From JAWKWH01 sp041397625 (GTDB lineage: Bacteria > Pseudomonadota > Alphaproteobacteria > Rhizobiales > Rhizobiaceae): a DNA stretch of 64,000 nucleotides. A program made the translations under genes and the position numbers. Positions 33,593-41,855 of this stretch are shown one piece after another. The notes under the pieces were generated by a model that worked only from the letters and a program-made list of their open reading frames with translations, did no database searches and was not told the origin of the DNA. The DNA is taken from NCBI GenBank assembly GCA_041397625.1, contig JAWKWH010000002.1:648084-712083 (forward strand). The letters run 5' to 3'. The first letter of the stretch is position 1, and every line of letters begins with the position of its first letter.

Positions 33593-34231
33593 ATGCAGAA
33601 GATTACTTTCGCGTTGGTAGCAATACTCGCCGCGGTTAGTTCGGCGCGCGGCGAAACAGATGATCCCCGCGCGTGTGCCGCAATCACGGACAGTTTGCAG
33701 CGCCTAAACTGTTACGATCGAATCTTTCCCGTTGGCGAAGCGACGGAATATTCATCGGCTGACGATGATCCTATGTCCTCTGAGAATGCCGAACCGGTGT
33801 CGTCTTGGGTAGTGCGTGAGGGAAAATCTGCTATCGACGATAGCCCCGAAGTCCAAGCGTATCTTCTGCCGGTGGCAGTATCTAGCACGGGCATAGGCGA
33901 AGGCGAGCTGATCCTCATGCTACGATGCTATGAGAACACTACCAGCGCTGTACTTTCGTCGAATTCCTACATCACCGGAGACTCAGCGCAGGTGACAATC
34001 CGAATTGGGGACGATCAGGCCAAAACGTTTCGCTGGCGTGTCTCATCGAACCGCCGGGGCGTCGGGCTCTGGTCAGGATCGCAGTCGATACCGTTCATTC
34101 GTTCTCTGCGGAACAATGAACGGCTTGTGGTCCGGCTGGAAAGCCGACATAGGGTCGACGCGCAATTCGAGCTCGGAAACGTGAGCGAGTTGGCACAGAA
34201 GCTGGCGAATGCCTGCAACTGGAAACTATAG
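33593..34231 (+). CDS. Secreted VasI/TagO-like protein
   Basis: A 212-residue protein with a signal peptide (MQKITFALVAILAAVSSARG). The mature N-terminus DPRACAAITDSLQRLNCYDR is the hallmark of VasI/TagO (type VI secretion-associated) proteins: two cysteines in an AC-x-x-I...RLxCYD pattern. Then SSWVVREGKSAIDDSPEVQA and ELILMLRCYENTTSAVLSSN follow the same plan, with a third Cys in LRC. There are no other type VI secretion genes here, and similar proteins also occur in prophages, which suits the adjoining portal fragment. Start ATG at 33593 follows GGGAGGGGAAGTG. Confidence 0.65.
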   Translation: MQKITFALVAILAAVSSARGETDDPRACAAITDSLQRLNCYDRIFPVGEATEYSSADDDPMSSENAEPVSSWVVREGKSAIDDSPEVQAYLLPVAVSSTGIGEGELILMLRCYENTTSAVLSSNSYITGDSAQVTIRIGDDQAKTFRWRVSSNRRGVGLWSGSQSIPFIRSLRNNERLVVRLESRHRVDAQFELGNVSELAQKLANACNWKL

Positions 34232-34327
34232 AGGCGCCACTGAAACGACCGCCACTGCGAATCAGCGGCTATAGACCGGTTGTAGAACGTCTCTCATTGA
34301 TGCGCGCTGGTTGGCCATGAGTGCAGT

Positions 34328-34590
34328 TCATGCGGTCGCGGAAGAGCCGCCGCTCTGCCCCATATTGAGTGGCTGCAGAAACTCGTCACCTCCTTCGCGC
34401 GGCGGCATGTTCTCGGTGCGACGTGCCTCATTCGGCGACATGAACCCGTTTGTGATGGCCGTTGCGAATGCCGAGTAGCGGGCCGCAAGATCACCACGAA
34501 GAAGTCCGGCGAGATCGTGCTCAATGATATGGGAACGTCGGGCGTCGGCACTTAGGAGCGCTCGTTCCATGGCGCAGATTGCCCCCATGG
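34328..34590 (-). pseudogene. C-terminal fragment of an HK97-type phage portal protein
   Basis: About 85 codons read MERALLSADARRSHIIEHDL, AGLLRGDLAARYSAFATAIT, NGFMSPNEARRTENMPPREG and GDEFLQPLNM. This is the conserved C-terminal end of phage portal proteins (LLRGD-x-x-ARY, NGF/WMSPNE-x-R, ENMPP-x-x-GGD, PLNM). The preceding 380 residues of a portal protein are absent; upstream sequence in the same frame has no similarity. No terminase, protease or capsid gene is nearby. It is the remnant of a deleted prophage. Confidence 0.75.
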
Positions 34591-34782
34591 CGATGGTTTT
34601 CGTTCCGTGCCGGGAAGGAAGAAGCCACTGTCCCGAGGAATGGGCGGAGAAGGACGATTTGCGTTGCGGGGCGAACACGATCCTAGCGGCGGTTTGCGAA
34701 CTGGATACACGATAGCCTCGGTGACATCCAAGACTGCAAACCACGCAAACTCCGGCGTATTTCTCGTTCGATCTCGCTGCGG
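34591..34782. other. Non-coding remainder of the phage-like region
   Basis: About 190 bases between the portal fragment and the dioxygenase gene, part of the decayed prophage. Frames are open but without recognisable content. The 3' boundary of the phage DNA is unclear because no duplicate of the tRNA-Pro end was seen. Confidence 0.4.
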
Positions 34783-35337
34783 TTACTCGATCTTGACGGT
34801 CAGCCGTGCAAACGTGTCTTCGACCGGGTTGAAGCCGTGGCGCACGGTGTGGTTGATGTTCTTCCCGTAGACATGCAGCGACAAAGTCGTTTCCTCGCCG
34901 TCATTGCTCACGCTGTGGATGGCCGACTCGTCGGAAGCCAGAACATCCCCCGGGCCGATATCGACCCGCCCAGATTCCCTGATCTTTGCATAACCGCGGC
35001 TCTCGTCCTTTTCCGCGATTTCCCACATCGTATTGCGTTCCGTACCCTCAATGCCCGCAATCACGGACCAGGTACCGTGATTGTGCGGCGGAATTCCGAA
35101 ACCCGGCAGCCACGCCGCCATCAGCACGGCAAGACTGTGGTCTTCTTCTTCATGAAGCAGATGTACTCCGAACCCCTGCTCCTCGTTGCACTTGCGGTAC
35201 TCCGGCAGAACCCAATCCGGCTTCTTCGCCAGTTCCACTATCAACGGCCGTACTTTCTCGAGAATGTCCGCAGTCGTTTCGGTCTCTGCCGTAATAAGCC
35301 TGAGATTCTCGACAAGGTTCTCGATCTTGGTATGCAT
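34783..35337 (-). CDS. Cysteine/3-mercaptopropionate dioxygenase-like thiol dioxygenase
   Basis: A 184-residue cupin of the type I cysteine dioxygenase family, which oxidises a thiol to its sulfinate with a mononuclear iron. The three His ligands are visible: the HxH of PPHNHGTWSVIAGIEG and the His of SDESAIHSVSNDG. The bacterial group contains both cysteine and 3-mercaptopropionate dioxygenases, and the substrate cannot be settled. The start is at MHTKIENLVENL (35337); an earlier in-frame start at 35394 is less likely. It lies 165 bases from the LysR gene, on the same strand. Confidence 0.8.
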   Translation of the reverse strand: MHTKIENLVENLRLITAETETTADILEKVRPLIVELAKKPDWVLPEYRKCNEEQGFGVHLLHEEEDHSLAVLMAAWLPGFGIPPHNHGTWSVIAGIEGTERNTMWEIAEKDESRGYAKIRESGRVDIGPGDVLASDESAIHSVSNDGEETTLSLHVYGKNINHTVRHGFNPVEDTFARLTVKIE

Positions 35338-35502
35338 GTATTGAGCTTTCCGCAATTCATTGTCGCGCCGCTGAACAAGACACCGTACGATCAAGCGTCA
35401 CGAGCAATGCCGCCACGTTGCCTGACAGTTTCAAGCCGGGAAGCCAGCCTGACAAATCCTCATTTGAAATTTATTGATAAATTTTCTCGATCGTTCGCCG
35501 AT

Positions 35503-36420
35503 CTACGTCCGTCCGGCTCCGGCCGAACAGTAGCGGCGAACATGCGGCGAGATCATCGTCAGGAATGCCTTGGCTGCCGGCGCAGGCCGATAATCCACGC
35601 GGGTTGCGACGCCGAGCCGTCTGACGAAGTCGGCCTCGATCAAATCGACGACCCGAACGCCGGGGTGCGCAATCAGAGGTAGCGCCGTTGCGGGCAGGAG
35701 AGTTATGCCGATACCGGCCTCCACCAGCCCGCCAAGTGTAAAGTGATTGGTGACTTCTTCCTCGGGTTCGATGAAGATCGAATGTCTTGCGAGGAAGCGG
35801 TCAATCTCCTTGCGGACCATGGTGTTCTTGTGCATCAGCAACACCCGGTATCTGGGAAGTTCGGCGACCGAGACCCGGGCTGCATGAGCAAGCTCATGAT
35901 TCTTCGGAACGACTACCTGGTAGGGATCGTTCGCCAAAAACTTGAACGAAAGCGCTGACGCACGCGACGGCGCCGGTCCGAAGTAGAAATCCAAGGCCCG
36001 ATCCGCCACCAGCTGCTCCAACCTGGTCGTCGGCTCATCGGTGAAATGCAACCTTACATCGGGAAACTGCTGACGGAATTTCCTCATGATGTCGGGCAAC
36101 ATGTAACTCGCCAGCGTCGGCGTGGCGCCAACGCGGACCTCGCCCGTTTCCAGTGTCGCTATTCTCCTGAAATCGTGAACGATCTCATCGATCTCGTCGA
36201 CAATTCTCTCGACCCTGGCGAAAAGCACCTCGCCTTCCGGTGTCAGTTCGACGCTTCGAGTCCGCCGGAAAAACAGCGGTACGCTCAATGCTTCCTCAAG
36301 GGATTTGATTTGCGCCGTAACCGCAGGTTGCGTGCGCCCGATGACGGCCGCCGTTTGATGGAAGTTGCCGACACGCGCCAACACCACAAAGCTCTTCAGC
36401 CGATCAAGCGTCACCGCCAT
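35503..36420 (-). CDS. LysR family transcriptional regulator
   Basis: A 305-residue regulator with an N-terminal winged helix-turn-helix (MAVTLDRLKSFVVLARVGNF, HQTAAVIGRTQPAVTAQIKS, LEEALSVPLFFRRTRSVELT) and a C-terminal effector domain (GEVRVGATPTLASYMLPDIM to LTMISPHVRRYCSAG). It is divergent from the Pht5-like decarboxylase gene, with 185 bases between starts, the usual layout for a LysR protein and its target. It probably controls that gene and perhaps the dioxygenase gene in response to a substrate or product. Start at 36420. Confidence 0.9.
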   Translation of the reverse strand: MAVTLDRLKSFVVLARVGNFHQTAAVIGRTQPAVTAQIKSLEEALSVPLFFRRTRSVELTPEGEVLFARVERIVDEIDEIVHDFRRIATLETGEVRVGATPTLASYMLPDIMRKFRQQFPDVRLHFTDEPTTRLEQLVADRALDFYFGPAPSRASALSFKFLANDPYQVVVPKNHELAHAARVSVAELPRYRVLLMHKNTMVRKEIDRFLARHSIFIEPEEEVTNHFTLGGLVEAGIGITLLPATALPLIAHPGVRVVDLIEADFVRRLGVATRVDYRPAPAAKAFLTMISPHVRRYCSAGAGRT

Positions 36421-36494
36421 GTGAAACACCACCCCTTTCCTCGTCCGCCTCGACGGATGCGGCGGAGCGATCAATCCTAGCAACAAAAACAGAT

Positions 36495-36516
36495 CAATAA
36501 AAAAGAATCTTTATTG
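36495..36516. promoter_or_regulatory. Candidate LysR operator, CAATAAA-N8-TTTATTG
   Basis: A perfect 7-bp inverted repeat with an 8-base spacer, centred in the divergent LysR/Pht5-like spacer. The spacing and AT-rich character fit LysR-type binding sites. Confidence 0.45.
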
Positions 36517-36605
36517 GCGAAGACGCATGCAACCCCGTTTCAATGGCTCCTGACTGGTCTATCGACATCAGGACGCCTTCGATTTCAGGACTGGAGTTGT
36601 ACCCA

Positions 36606-37604
36606 ATGCCCGCGAACGATCTGACAATCGCGATTGACCTCTACGATCGCCACCTGCCGCTCTTTGACGGGCGCATCCGCCCCAAGACAGATCGCGGCGT
36701 CGAATTTCTGGAAGTCGGGATGGTGCCGCCGCGCAGGCATGGCGTTGATCGCCACAAGAGAATGCTGGTCGACCGCGAGTTTGACGCCGCCGAAGTGTCC
36801 CTGGCCTCCTATCTGGTAGCCCGGGACCAAGGAATGGACGACCTGGTCGCGCTTCCCATCTTTCCCCGGCGGTTGTTCAGCCAGAACCATATTTTCGTCA
36901 GCGACGCAGCGAATATCTCGTCGCCGCAGGACCTGGTCGGCAAGCGGGTGGTGATCTGGGCGTTCCAGGTCACGATGTCGGTACTGGCGAAGGGAGACCT
37001 CAAGCGCGAATACGGCGTCGACTGGCGCGACATTCGGTGGCAATGCCAGCACCCCGAGGAAATCGACACCGACTATGGCGGCGAAGTCACCCTCGACCCC
37101 GTGCCCCCCGGCACGGACCTTGTCGAAGCGCTGCGCAACGGCACCTATGATGCCTACATCAATCCGCACCCGCCCGAGGCCATCATGACTCCCGATCAGG
37201 GTATCAGCCGACTGTTTGCGAACTGGCAGGAAACGAATGGAAGCTACTTCCGAAAACGCGGATACTTTCCCATCATGCACGTGCTCGCTGTCAAGCGCGC
37301 CCTGCTGGAAGACAATCCCGAACTGGCAGTCGCGCTCTTCGACGCATTCAACGATGCCAAAGCAATGGCGCGCGACGCATATGTCGATCCGAACTACTCG
37401 ATGCTGATGCATTCGAGGAACCTGCTCGAAAGCGAAATGGTCGGGTTTGCTCCCGACGTTTGGAAAAACGGCTACGACGCCAACAGGCAGAACCTCGTCG
37501 ATTTTGCAGAATACTGCATGGACCAGAAGCTGATCGACCTATCCTTCGATATCGATGGCGCATTTTTCCCACTGGTTCGCGAGGATAATCGCATCGCGGT
37601 GTGA
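36606..37604 (+). CDS. 4,5-dihydroxyphthalate decarboxylase-like protein (Pht5 family)
   Basis: A 332-residue protein resembling Pht5 and periplasmic-binding-protein-fold relatives: DLTIAIDLYDRHLPLFDGRI, GVEFLEVGMVPPRRHGVDRH, KRMLVDREFDAAEVSLASYL and VALPIFPRRLFSQNHIFVS all match that family. There is no signal peptide, so it is probably cytoplasmic. Pht5 decarboxylates 4,5-dihydroxyphthalate to protocatechuate, but no other phthalate gene is near, and this fold has been reused for other decarboxylations. Start at MPANDLTIAIDL with GGAG nine bases upstream; the earlier Met at 36543 has none. Confidence 0.75.
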   Translation: MPANDLTIAIDLYDRHLPLFDGRIRPKTDRGVEFLEVGMVPPRRHGVDRHKRMLVDREFDAAEVSLASYLVARDQGMDDLVALPIFPRRLFSQNHIFVSDAANISSPQDLVGKRVVIWAFQVTMSVLAKGDLKREYGVDWRDIRWQCQHPEEIDTDYGGEVTLDPVPPGTDLVEALRNGTYDAYINPHPPEAIMTPDQGISRLFANWQETNGSYFRKRGYFPIMHVLAVKRALLEDNPELAVALFDAFNDAKAMARDAYVDPNYSMLMHSRNLLESEMVGFAPDVWKNGYDANRQNLVDFAEYCMDQKLIDLSFDIDGAFFPLVREDNRIAV

Positions 37605-37663
37605 CGGCCGCCCGGCGGTCCGGCTGCCACCCATCATCATAGATCGCCCCTTGTCTTCGGGCC

Positions 37664-37753
37664 TTAGGTCCAATCGACATTCGGGGTTTGGAGCGCAGTA
37701 TGGACAAAATCATCCATTTCGCGCTCCAAACCCTGAATGTCGATACGGCCTAA
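37664..37753. repeat. MITE-like element, 90 bp, terminal inverted repeats
   Basis: The left end TTAGGTCCAATCGACATTC and the right end GAATGTCGATACGGCCTAA are inverted repeats continuing inward as GGGGTTTGGAGCGC and GCGCTCCAAACCC. The loop is about 25 bases. Both this copy and the one at 53864-54136 are preceded by GCC. The right end supplies the stop codon of the DUF1330 gene. No open frame. Confidence 0.75.
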
Positions 37754-38040
37754 AGACCCTCGACCACGGCGATCGAGCACTTGGCGTTGGCGCGGCGGAT
37801 GGCGCGCAGCGGCGTGTACTCGTCCGAATTATAGAAGGTCTCCATGCTCGCCATGTCGGGAAACTCGATCACGACCAGGCGCGACGGCGTCCACAGATCG
37901 TCCTCGAGCACCTTCAGTTCGCCGCCGCGGGCCCGGTAGATACCGCCATATTTCTCGACGATCGGCCGGGCGAGCGCCTTGTACTCCTCGTAGGCCTCGG
38001 GATCCTCGATCCGGGTATCGACCAGCATGAACACGCTCAA
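37750..38040 (-). CDS. DUF1330 family protein
   Basis: A 96-residue ferredoxin-like-fold protein: FMLVDTRIEDPEAYEEYKAL, YGGIYRARGGELKVLEDDLW, SRLVVIEFPDMASMETFYNS and DEYTPLRAIRRANAKCSIAV, a standard DUF1330 pattern. The best start is TTG at 38040, with GGGGAGGAAACCCG placing the ribosome binding site six bases away; GTG 38034 and ATG 38028 follow in frame. The last codon and stop overlap the terminus of the MITE-like repeat, so the original C-terminus may have been altered. Function unknown. Confidence 0.8.
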   Translation of the reverse strand: MSVFMLVDTRIEDPEAYEEYKALARPIVEKYGGIYRARGGELKVLEDDLWTPSRLVVIEFPDMASMETFYNSDEYTPLRAIRRANAKCSIAVVEGL

Positions 38041-38078
38041 CGGGTTTCCTCCCCTGGTTTCGCACACTGCCGGCGGCG

Positions 38079-38612
38079 TCAGCGCGCCTGGTCGAGCAGC
38101 CGCTTGCATTCCAGCAGGTCGAACAGCGTCTCCTGCAGCAATGCGTGATTGTCCTTCGACAACTGCCTTTCGCCGGACGCAGCGCTTTCCTCGCCGCCGT
38201 CCTCCGCCTTGCCGAGGCCGAGAAAGCGGCGTCCCGGCCGGGGCTTGGCCTTGCCGACCATCTCGTCTTCGGCCTGCAGCGCGTCGGATGCCTGGCGGCT
38301 CGCCATGATCGCCTCGGCCGCCTCCGCATTGCCGGCGCCAAGCGCCACCACATAGGACACGCCGTTTTCGCGCAGCAGCTTCTGCACGCCCTTGATCGTG
38401 TAGCCCTGGTCGTAGAGCAGGTAGCGGATGCCCTTGATCAGGTCGACGTCGTTGGGCCGGTAGTAGCGCCGCCCGCCGCCGCGCTTCATCGGCTTGATCT
38501 GCGAGAACCGCGTCTCCCAGAACCTCAGCACATGCTGGGGCAAATCCATGTCGTCAGCCAGTTCGCTGATCGTCCTGAACGCGTCGGGGTTCTTGTCCAT
38601 GAGCGAATCCAC
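38079..38612 (-). CDS. MerR family transcriptional regulator
   Basis: A 177-residue regulator with a MerR helix-turn-helix (AFRTISELADDMDLPQHVLR, FWETRFSQIKPMKRGGGRRY, YRPNDVDLIKGIRYLLYDQG). The C-terminal half is long and has a predicted coil, with no metal-binding cysteines. It is the last gene of the plsX-fabH-ihfA group, a place where this protein is conserved across Rhizobiales. Target genes are unknown. Start at 38612 (MDSLMDKNPDAFR). Confidence 0.9.
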   Translation of the reverse strand: MDSLMDKNPDAFRTISELADDMDLPQHVLRFWETRFSQIKPMKRGGGRRYYRPNDVDLIKGIRYLLYDQGYTIKGVQKLLRENGVSYVVALGAGNAEAAEAIMASRQASDALQAEDEMVGKAKPRPGRRFLGLGKAEDGGEESAASGERQLSKDNHALLQETLFDLLECKRLLDQAR

Positions 38613-38690
38613 GGTACGGTAGTTGATTCGCCGAGTATATCAGCGAGTTGCACCGAGACATTCAACCCCGTTCAAGACAAGATCAGGGGA

Positions 38691-39011
38691 TTAGCCCGCG
38701 TTTTCCGTCGCTGTCTTGTGGCTTTCCAGGATCCGTCCCTTCAAAACGTTCGACGCCTTGAAGGTCATCACCCGCCGCGGCAATATCGGAACTTCCTCGC
38801 CGGTCTTCGGGTTGCGTCCGACGCGCTCCTTTTTCGAGCGCACCTGGAAGGTCGCGAACGAGGACAGCTTGACCGTCTCGCCACGTACGATGGCGTCGCA
38901 GATCTCGTCGATCACCATTTCAACCAGCTGGGCGGATTCGGTCCGCGACAGGCCGACATTGCGGTACACCGCCTCCGCGAGGTCAGCACGCGTTATCGTT
39001 TTTCCCCCCAT
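38691..39011 (-). CDS. ihfA: Integration host factor subunit alpha
   Basis: A 106-residue HU/IHF-family DNA-bending protein. It carries ITRADLAEAVYRNVGLSRTE, GETVKLSSFATFQVRSKKER and VGRNPKTGEEVPILPRRVMT with the intercalating Pro and RxxRxGRNPxTG arm, then FKASNVLKGRIL. Length and the arm sequence fit IhfA rather than HU. It follows fabH by about 106 bases on the same strand. Start at MGGKTITRAD. Confidence 0.95.
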   Translation of the reverse strand: MGGKTITRADLAEAVYRNVGLSRTESAQLVEMVIDEICDAIVRGETVKLSSFATFQVRSKKERVGRNPKTGEEVPILPRRVMTFKASNVLKGRILESHKTATENAG

Positions 39012-39117
39012 GGGCCGGCCTTGCAATCTCTAATTGAGTGATACAGCAATGAAAATCAGTAAACTAGAATGTGCCAGCGCGGTCAAGGACCATCGCGGTT
39101 AACGCAACGGCCGACCG

Positions 39118-40089
39118 CTACCAGCGCAACAGCACTGCACCCCAGGTAAATCCGCCACCCATCGCCTCGAGCAGCACCAGGTCGCCCTTCCTTATGCGGC
39201 CATCGGCTACGGCGGTTGCAAGCGCCAGCGGCACCGAGGCGGCTGACGTGTTGCCGTGCCTGTCCACGGTGATCACCACCTTCTCGTCGGGAATGCCCAG
39301 TTTCCGGGCCGACGCATCGATGATGCGCTTGTTGGCCTGGTGCGGCACGAACCAGTCGAGCGCCGAGACCGGCAGCCCGGCCTTGGCGAACACGTCCTCG
39401 ACGACGTCGGTGATCATGCCGACGGCATGTCTGAAGACCTCGCGCCCCTCCATGCGCAGATGGCCGACAGTTCCGGTGGTCGACGGGCCGCCGTCGACAT
39501 AGAGCTTTTCCTTATGGGTGCCGTCGGAGCGAAGGCTCGACGCGAGGACGCCGCGATCGGCGACCGTGCCCTCGCCTTGCGCGGCCTCGACCACCAGCGC
39601 GCCGGCGCCATCGCCGAACAGCACGCAGGTCGACCGGTCGGTCCAGTCGAGAATGCGCGAAAACGTCTCGGCGCCGATCACCAGCGCCCGCCTTGCGCCG
39701 CCGCAGCGCACATGCATGTCGGCCGTTTCCATGGCGTAGACGAAACCGGAACACACTGCCTGCATGTCGAAGGCAAAGCCGTGATGCATGCCGAGCCGGT
39801 TCTGGATGTCGACCGCGGTGGCGGGAAAGGTGTTGTTGGGCGTCGAGGTGGCGACGATGATCGCATCGAGATCGTCGGGGGTCATGGCCGCATCGGCCAA
39901 TGCCGCCCGCGCCGCCGCCTCGCCGAGCGACGCCGTGGTTTCATCGTCGGAAGCGATATGGCGCTGCCTGATACCGGTGCGCTGCACGATCCAGGCGTCG
40001 GAGGTCTCGACCATGCCTTCGAGTTCGGCATTGGCAACGGCGCGGCGCGGCAGGGCGGAGCCGATGCCTCTGACGACTGATCTGATCAC
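39118..40089 (-). CDS. fabH: 3-oxoacyl-ACP synthase III
   Basis: A 323-residue enzyme that starts fatty acid synthesis by condensing acetyl-CoA with malonyl-ACP. The catalytic triad is visible: Cys in DMQAVCSGFVYAMETADM, His in LDWFVPHQANKRIIDA and Asn in DRHGNTSAASVPLALATA. It starts MIRSVVRGIGSALPRRAVAN. It lies 12 bases downstream of plsX, a pairing that co-ordinates fatty acid and phospholipid synthesis. Confidence 0.97.
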   Translation of the reverse strand: MIRSVVRGIGSALPRRAVANAELEGMVETSDAWIVQRTGIRQRHIASDDETTASLGEAAARAALADAAMTPDDLDAIIVATSTPNNTFPATAVDIQNRLGMHHGFAFDMQAVCSGFVYAMETADMHVRCGGARRALVIGAETFSRILDWTDRSTCVLFGDGAGALVVEAAQGEGTVADRGVLASSLRSDGTHKEKLYVDGGPSTTGTVGHLRMEGREVFRHAVGMITDVVEDVFAKAGLPVSALDWFVPHQANKRIIDASARKLGIPDEKVVITVDRHGNTSAASVPLALATAVADGRIRKGDLVLLEAMGGGFTWGAVLLRW

Positions 40090-40100
40090 ACTATCTGGTC

Positions 40101-41168
40101 CTATTGCCCCGTACCCGCAGCGGCGCCATCGGAAGCAAGGCCGACCGATTCCGGCAGCGCGCCGAAAATCTCCAGGTCCGCACGAATCTTGTCCAAAAGC
40201 CCGTTGCGGACCATGTCATAGCCAAGTTCGATCGCCGCGGCAAAGCCTTCGTCGTCGGTGCCGCCATGGCTCTTGACCACGATGCCGTTCATGCCGAGAA
40301 ACACGCCGCCATTGACCTTGCGCACATCCATGCGCTCGCGCAGCCGGCGGAAGGCGTTCTGGGCGAAGAAATAGCCGATGCGCGCCATCAGCGTACGGCT
40401 CATCGCGGCGCGCAGATATTCGGCGATCTGGCGGGCGGTGCCCTCGGCCGTCTTGAGCGCGATATTGCCGGAAAACCCCTCCGTCACCACGACATCGACG
40501 GTGCCCTTGCCGATATCGTCGCCTTCGACGAAGCCGACATAGTCCATCGATTCGAGTTGCGCGGCGCGCAGCATGGCACCGGCCTCCTTGACCTCTTCCT
40601 GGCCCTTGATCTCCTCGACGCCGACATTCAGCAGGCCAAGCGAGGGCTTGTCGATCTGGAACAGCGCGCGGGCCATCGCCGCGCCCAGAATGGCGAAGTC
40701 GACCAGCTGCCGCGCGCCGGCGCCGATGGTCGCGCCGACGTCGAGCACGACGCTCTCGGCGCGCAGGTTGGGCCAAATGGCGGCAATCGCCGGCCGCTCG
40801 ATGCCGGGCATCATGCGCAGGCAGAATTTCGACATCGCCATCAGCGCGCCAGTATTGCCGGCGGAGACGCAGAACTCGGCATCGCCGTCCTTGACCGCCT
40901 CGATCGCCTTCCACATGGAGGAAACCTTGCGACCCCGGCGCAATGCCTGGCTCGGTTTGTCGTCCATCTTGACGGCGACATCGCAGTGGACGAAGTGCGA
41001 AGCGTCGCGGACGCGCGGATAACGCTCCAGCACCGGGCGGACGACCTCTTCCTGGCCGAACAGGACAAAGCGCACGTCGTCGCGGCGCTCAAGCACCTTG
41101 AGCATGCCGGGAATGACGACCTCGGGTCCGTGGTCGCCGCCCATCGCGTCAATCGAAATCCTGATCAC
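40101..41168 (-). CDS. plsX: Phosphate acyltransferase PlsX
   Basis: A 355-residue peripheral membrane enzyme that converts acyl-ACP to acyl-phosphate for glycerol-3-phosphate acylation by PlsY. It begins IRISIDAMGGDHGPEVVIPG, the PlsX signature, and contains CVSAGNTGALMAMSKFCLRM, LLNVGVEEIKGQEEVKEAGA and VVVTEGFSGNIALKTAEGTA. The start is GTG at 41168, as similarity begins with ISIDAMGG. It lies between the DUF177 gene and fabH in an operon. Confidence 0.96.
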   Translation of the reverse strand: MIRISIDAMGGDHGPEVVIPGMLKVLERRDDVRFVLFGQEEVVRPVLERYPRVRDASHFVHCDVAVKMDDKPSQALRRGRKVSSMWKAIEAVKDGDAEFCVSAGNTGALMAMSKFCLRMMPGIERPAIAAIWPNLRAESVVLDVGATIGAGARQLVDFAILGAAMARALFQIDKPSLGLLNVGVEEIKGQEEVKEAGAMLRAAQLESMDYVGFVEGDDIGKGTVDVVVTEGFSGNIALKTAEGTARQIAEYLRAAMSRTLMARIGYFFAQNAFRRLRERMDVRKVNGGVFLGMNGIVVKSHGGTDDEGFAAAIELGYDMVRNGLLDKIRADLEIFGALPESVGLASDGAAAGTGQ

Positions 41169-41285
41169 GCCTGGCCTGCCAAGTTTTCCCCTCCGAGGAC
41201 GCCCACGCAAAGTCGGCGAAAAATAGCGATTTTACAACACCGCACAACCGGTTTCGGCATTTGGCCACAGGCCAGTCCCGCAAAA

Positions 41286-41855
41286 TCAGGCGTTTCCACC
41301 GCGTTTCAGCCTCGCCAACTCGGCAAAGGGCGACGGATTCTCGTCATCGGCCGCTGCATCGGTCGACGGCTCGATCTCGGCTCCATCCCCGCGCGGATAG
41401 GGGTCGATCGCCAGGGCGAAAAACTCCTCGGCGATGGCGCCGGCGTCGATACCGTCGCCGGAGAACGTGTCCGGATCATCCGGATCGTCGACGTCGATCA
41501 CGATCTCGTGGCCGATGGTGGCGCGAATGCGGTCGTCTGCGATTTCGGGCACCAGCACCAAATCGACCGGTTCGTCGATGTCGGCTTCGACCGGCTCCAG
41601 CGTCACCACGCATTGCTGGGTAATGCGCGCCTTGACCCGCCCGGTGAGGCGAACGCCGTCGTGCTGCCAGGTCTCGGCAAGGAGCGTCGCCTCGAAGGCG
41701 TCGACCGCCAAAAGGCCATGGGCTTTGGCGAGCGCGGCGCGCTGACCGTCATCGGCGACGATTTCCAGCCGCATGCCGGCTCTTGGGATGGTCGAGACGC
41801 GGATGCGACGGCTTATCGGGCCTGCCGGCGACGGAGCGGCTTGCCTGTCGATCAT
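41286..41855 (-). CDS. DUF177 (YceD-like) protein
   Basis: A 189-residue protein. The core RVKARITQQCVVTLEPVEAD with the single conserved Cys and IDEPVDLVLVPEIADD identifies DUF177. In other bacteria YceD is linked to 23S rRNA and ribosome-related expression and is placed next to rpmF-plsX-fabH; here rpmF is not present. Its start overlaps the stop of the cytochrome bc1 chaperone gene by four bases (ATGA), so the two are translationally coupled. The acidic region DVDDPDDPDTFSGD is unusual but typical of alphaproteobacterial members. Confidence 0.88.
   Translation of the reverse strand: MIDRQAAPSPAGPISRRIRVSTIPRAGMRLEIVADDGQRAALAKAHGLLAVDAFEATLLAETWQHDGVRLTGRVKARITQQCVVTLEPVEADIDEPVDLVLVPEIADDRIRATIGHEIVIDVDDPDDPDTFSGDGIDAGAIAEEFFALAIDPYPRGDGAEIEPSTDAAADDENPSPFAELARLKRGGNA

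Noticed and set aside
32551..34782. Search for a duplicated tRNA-Pro 3' end as an attachment site
   Set aside because: No second copy of the T-arm/acceptor sequence was seen before 34782, so the element boundary could not be defined.
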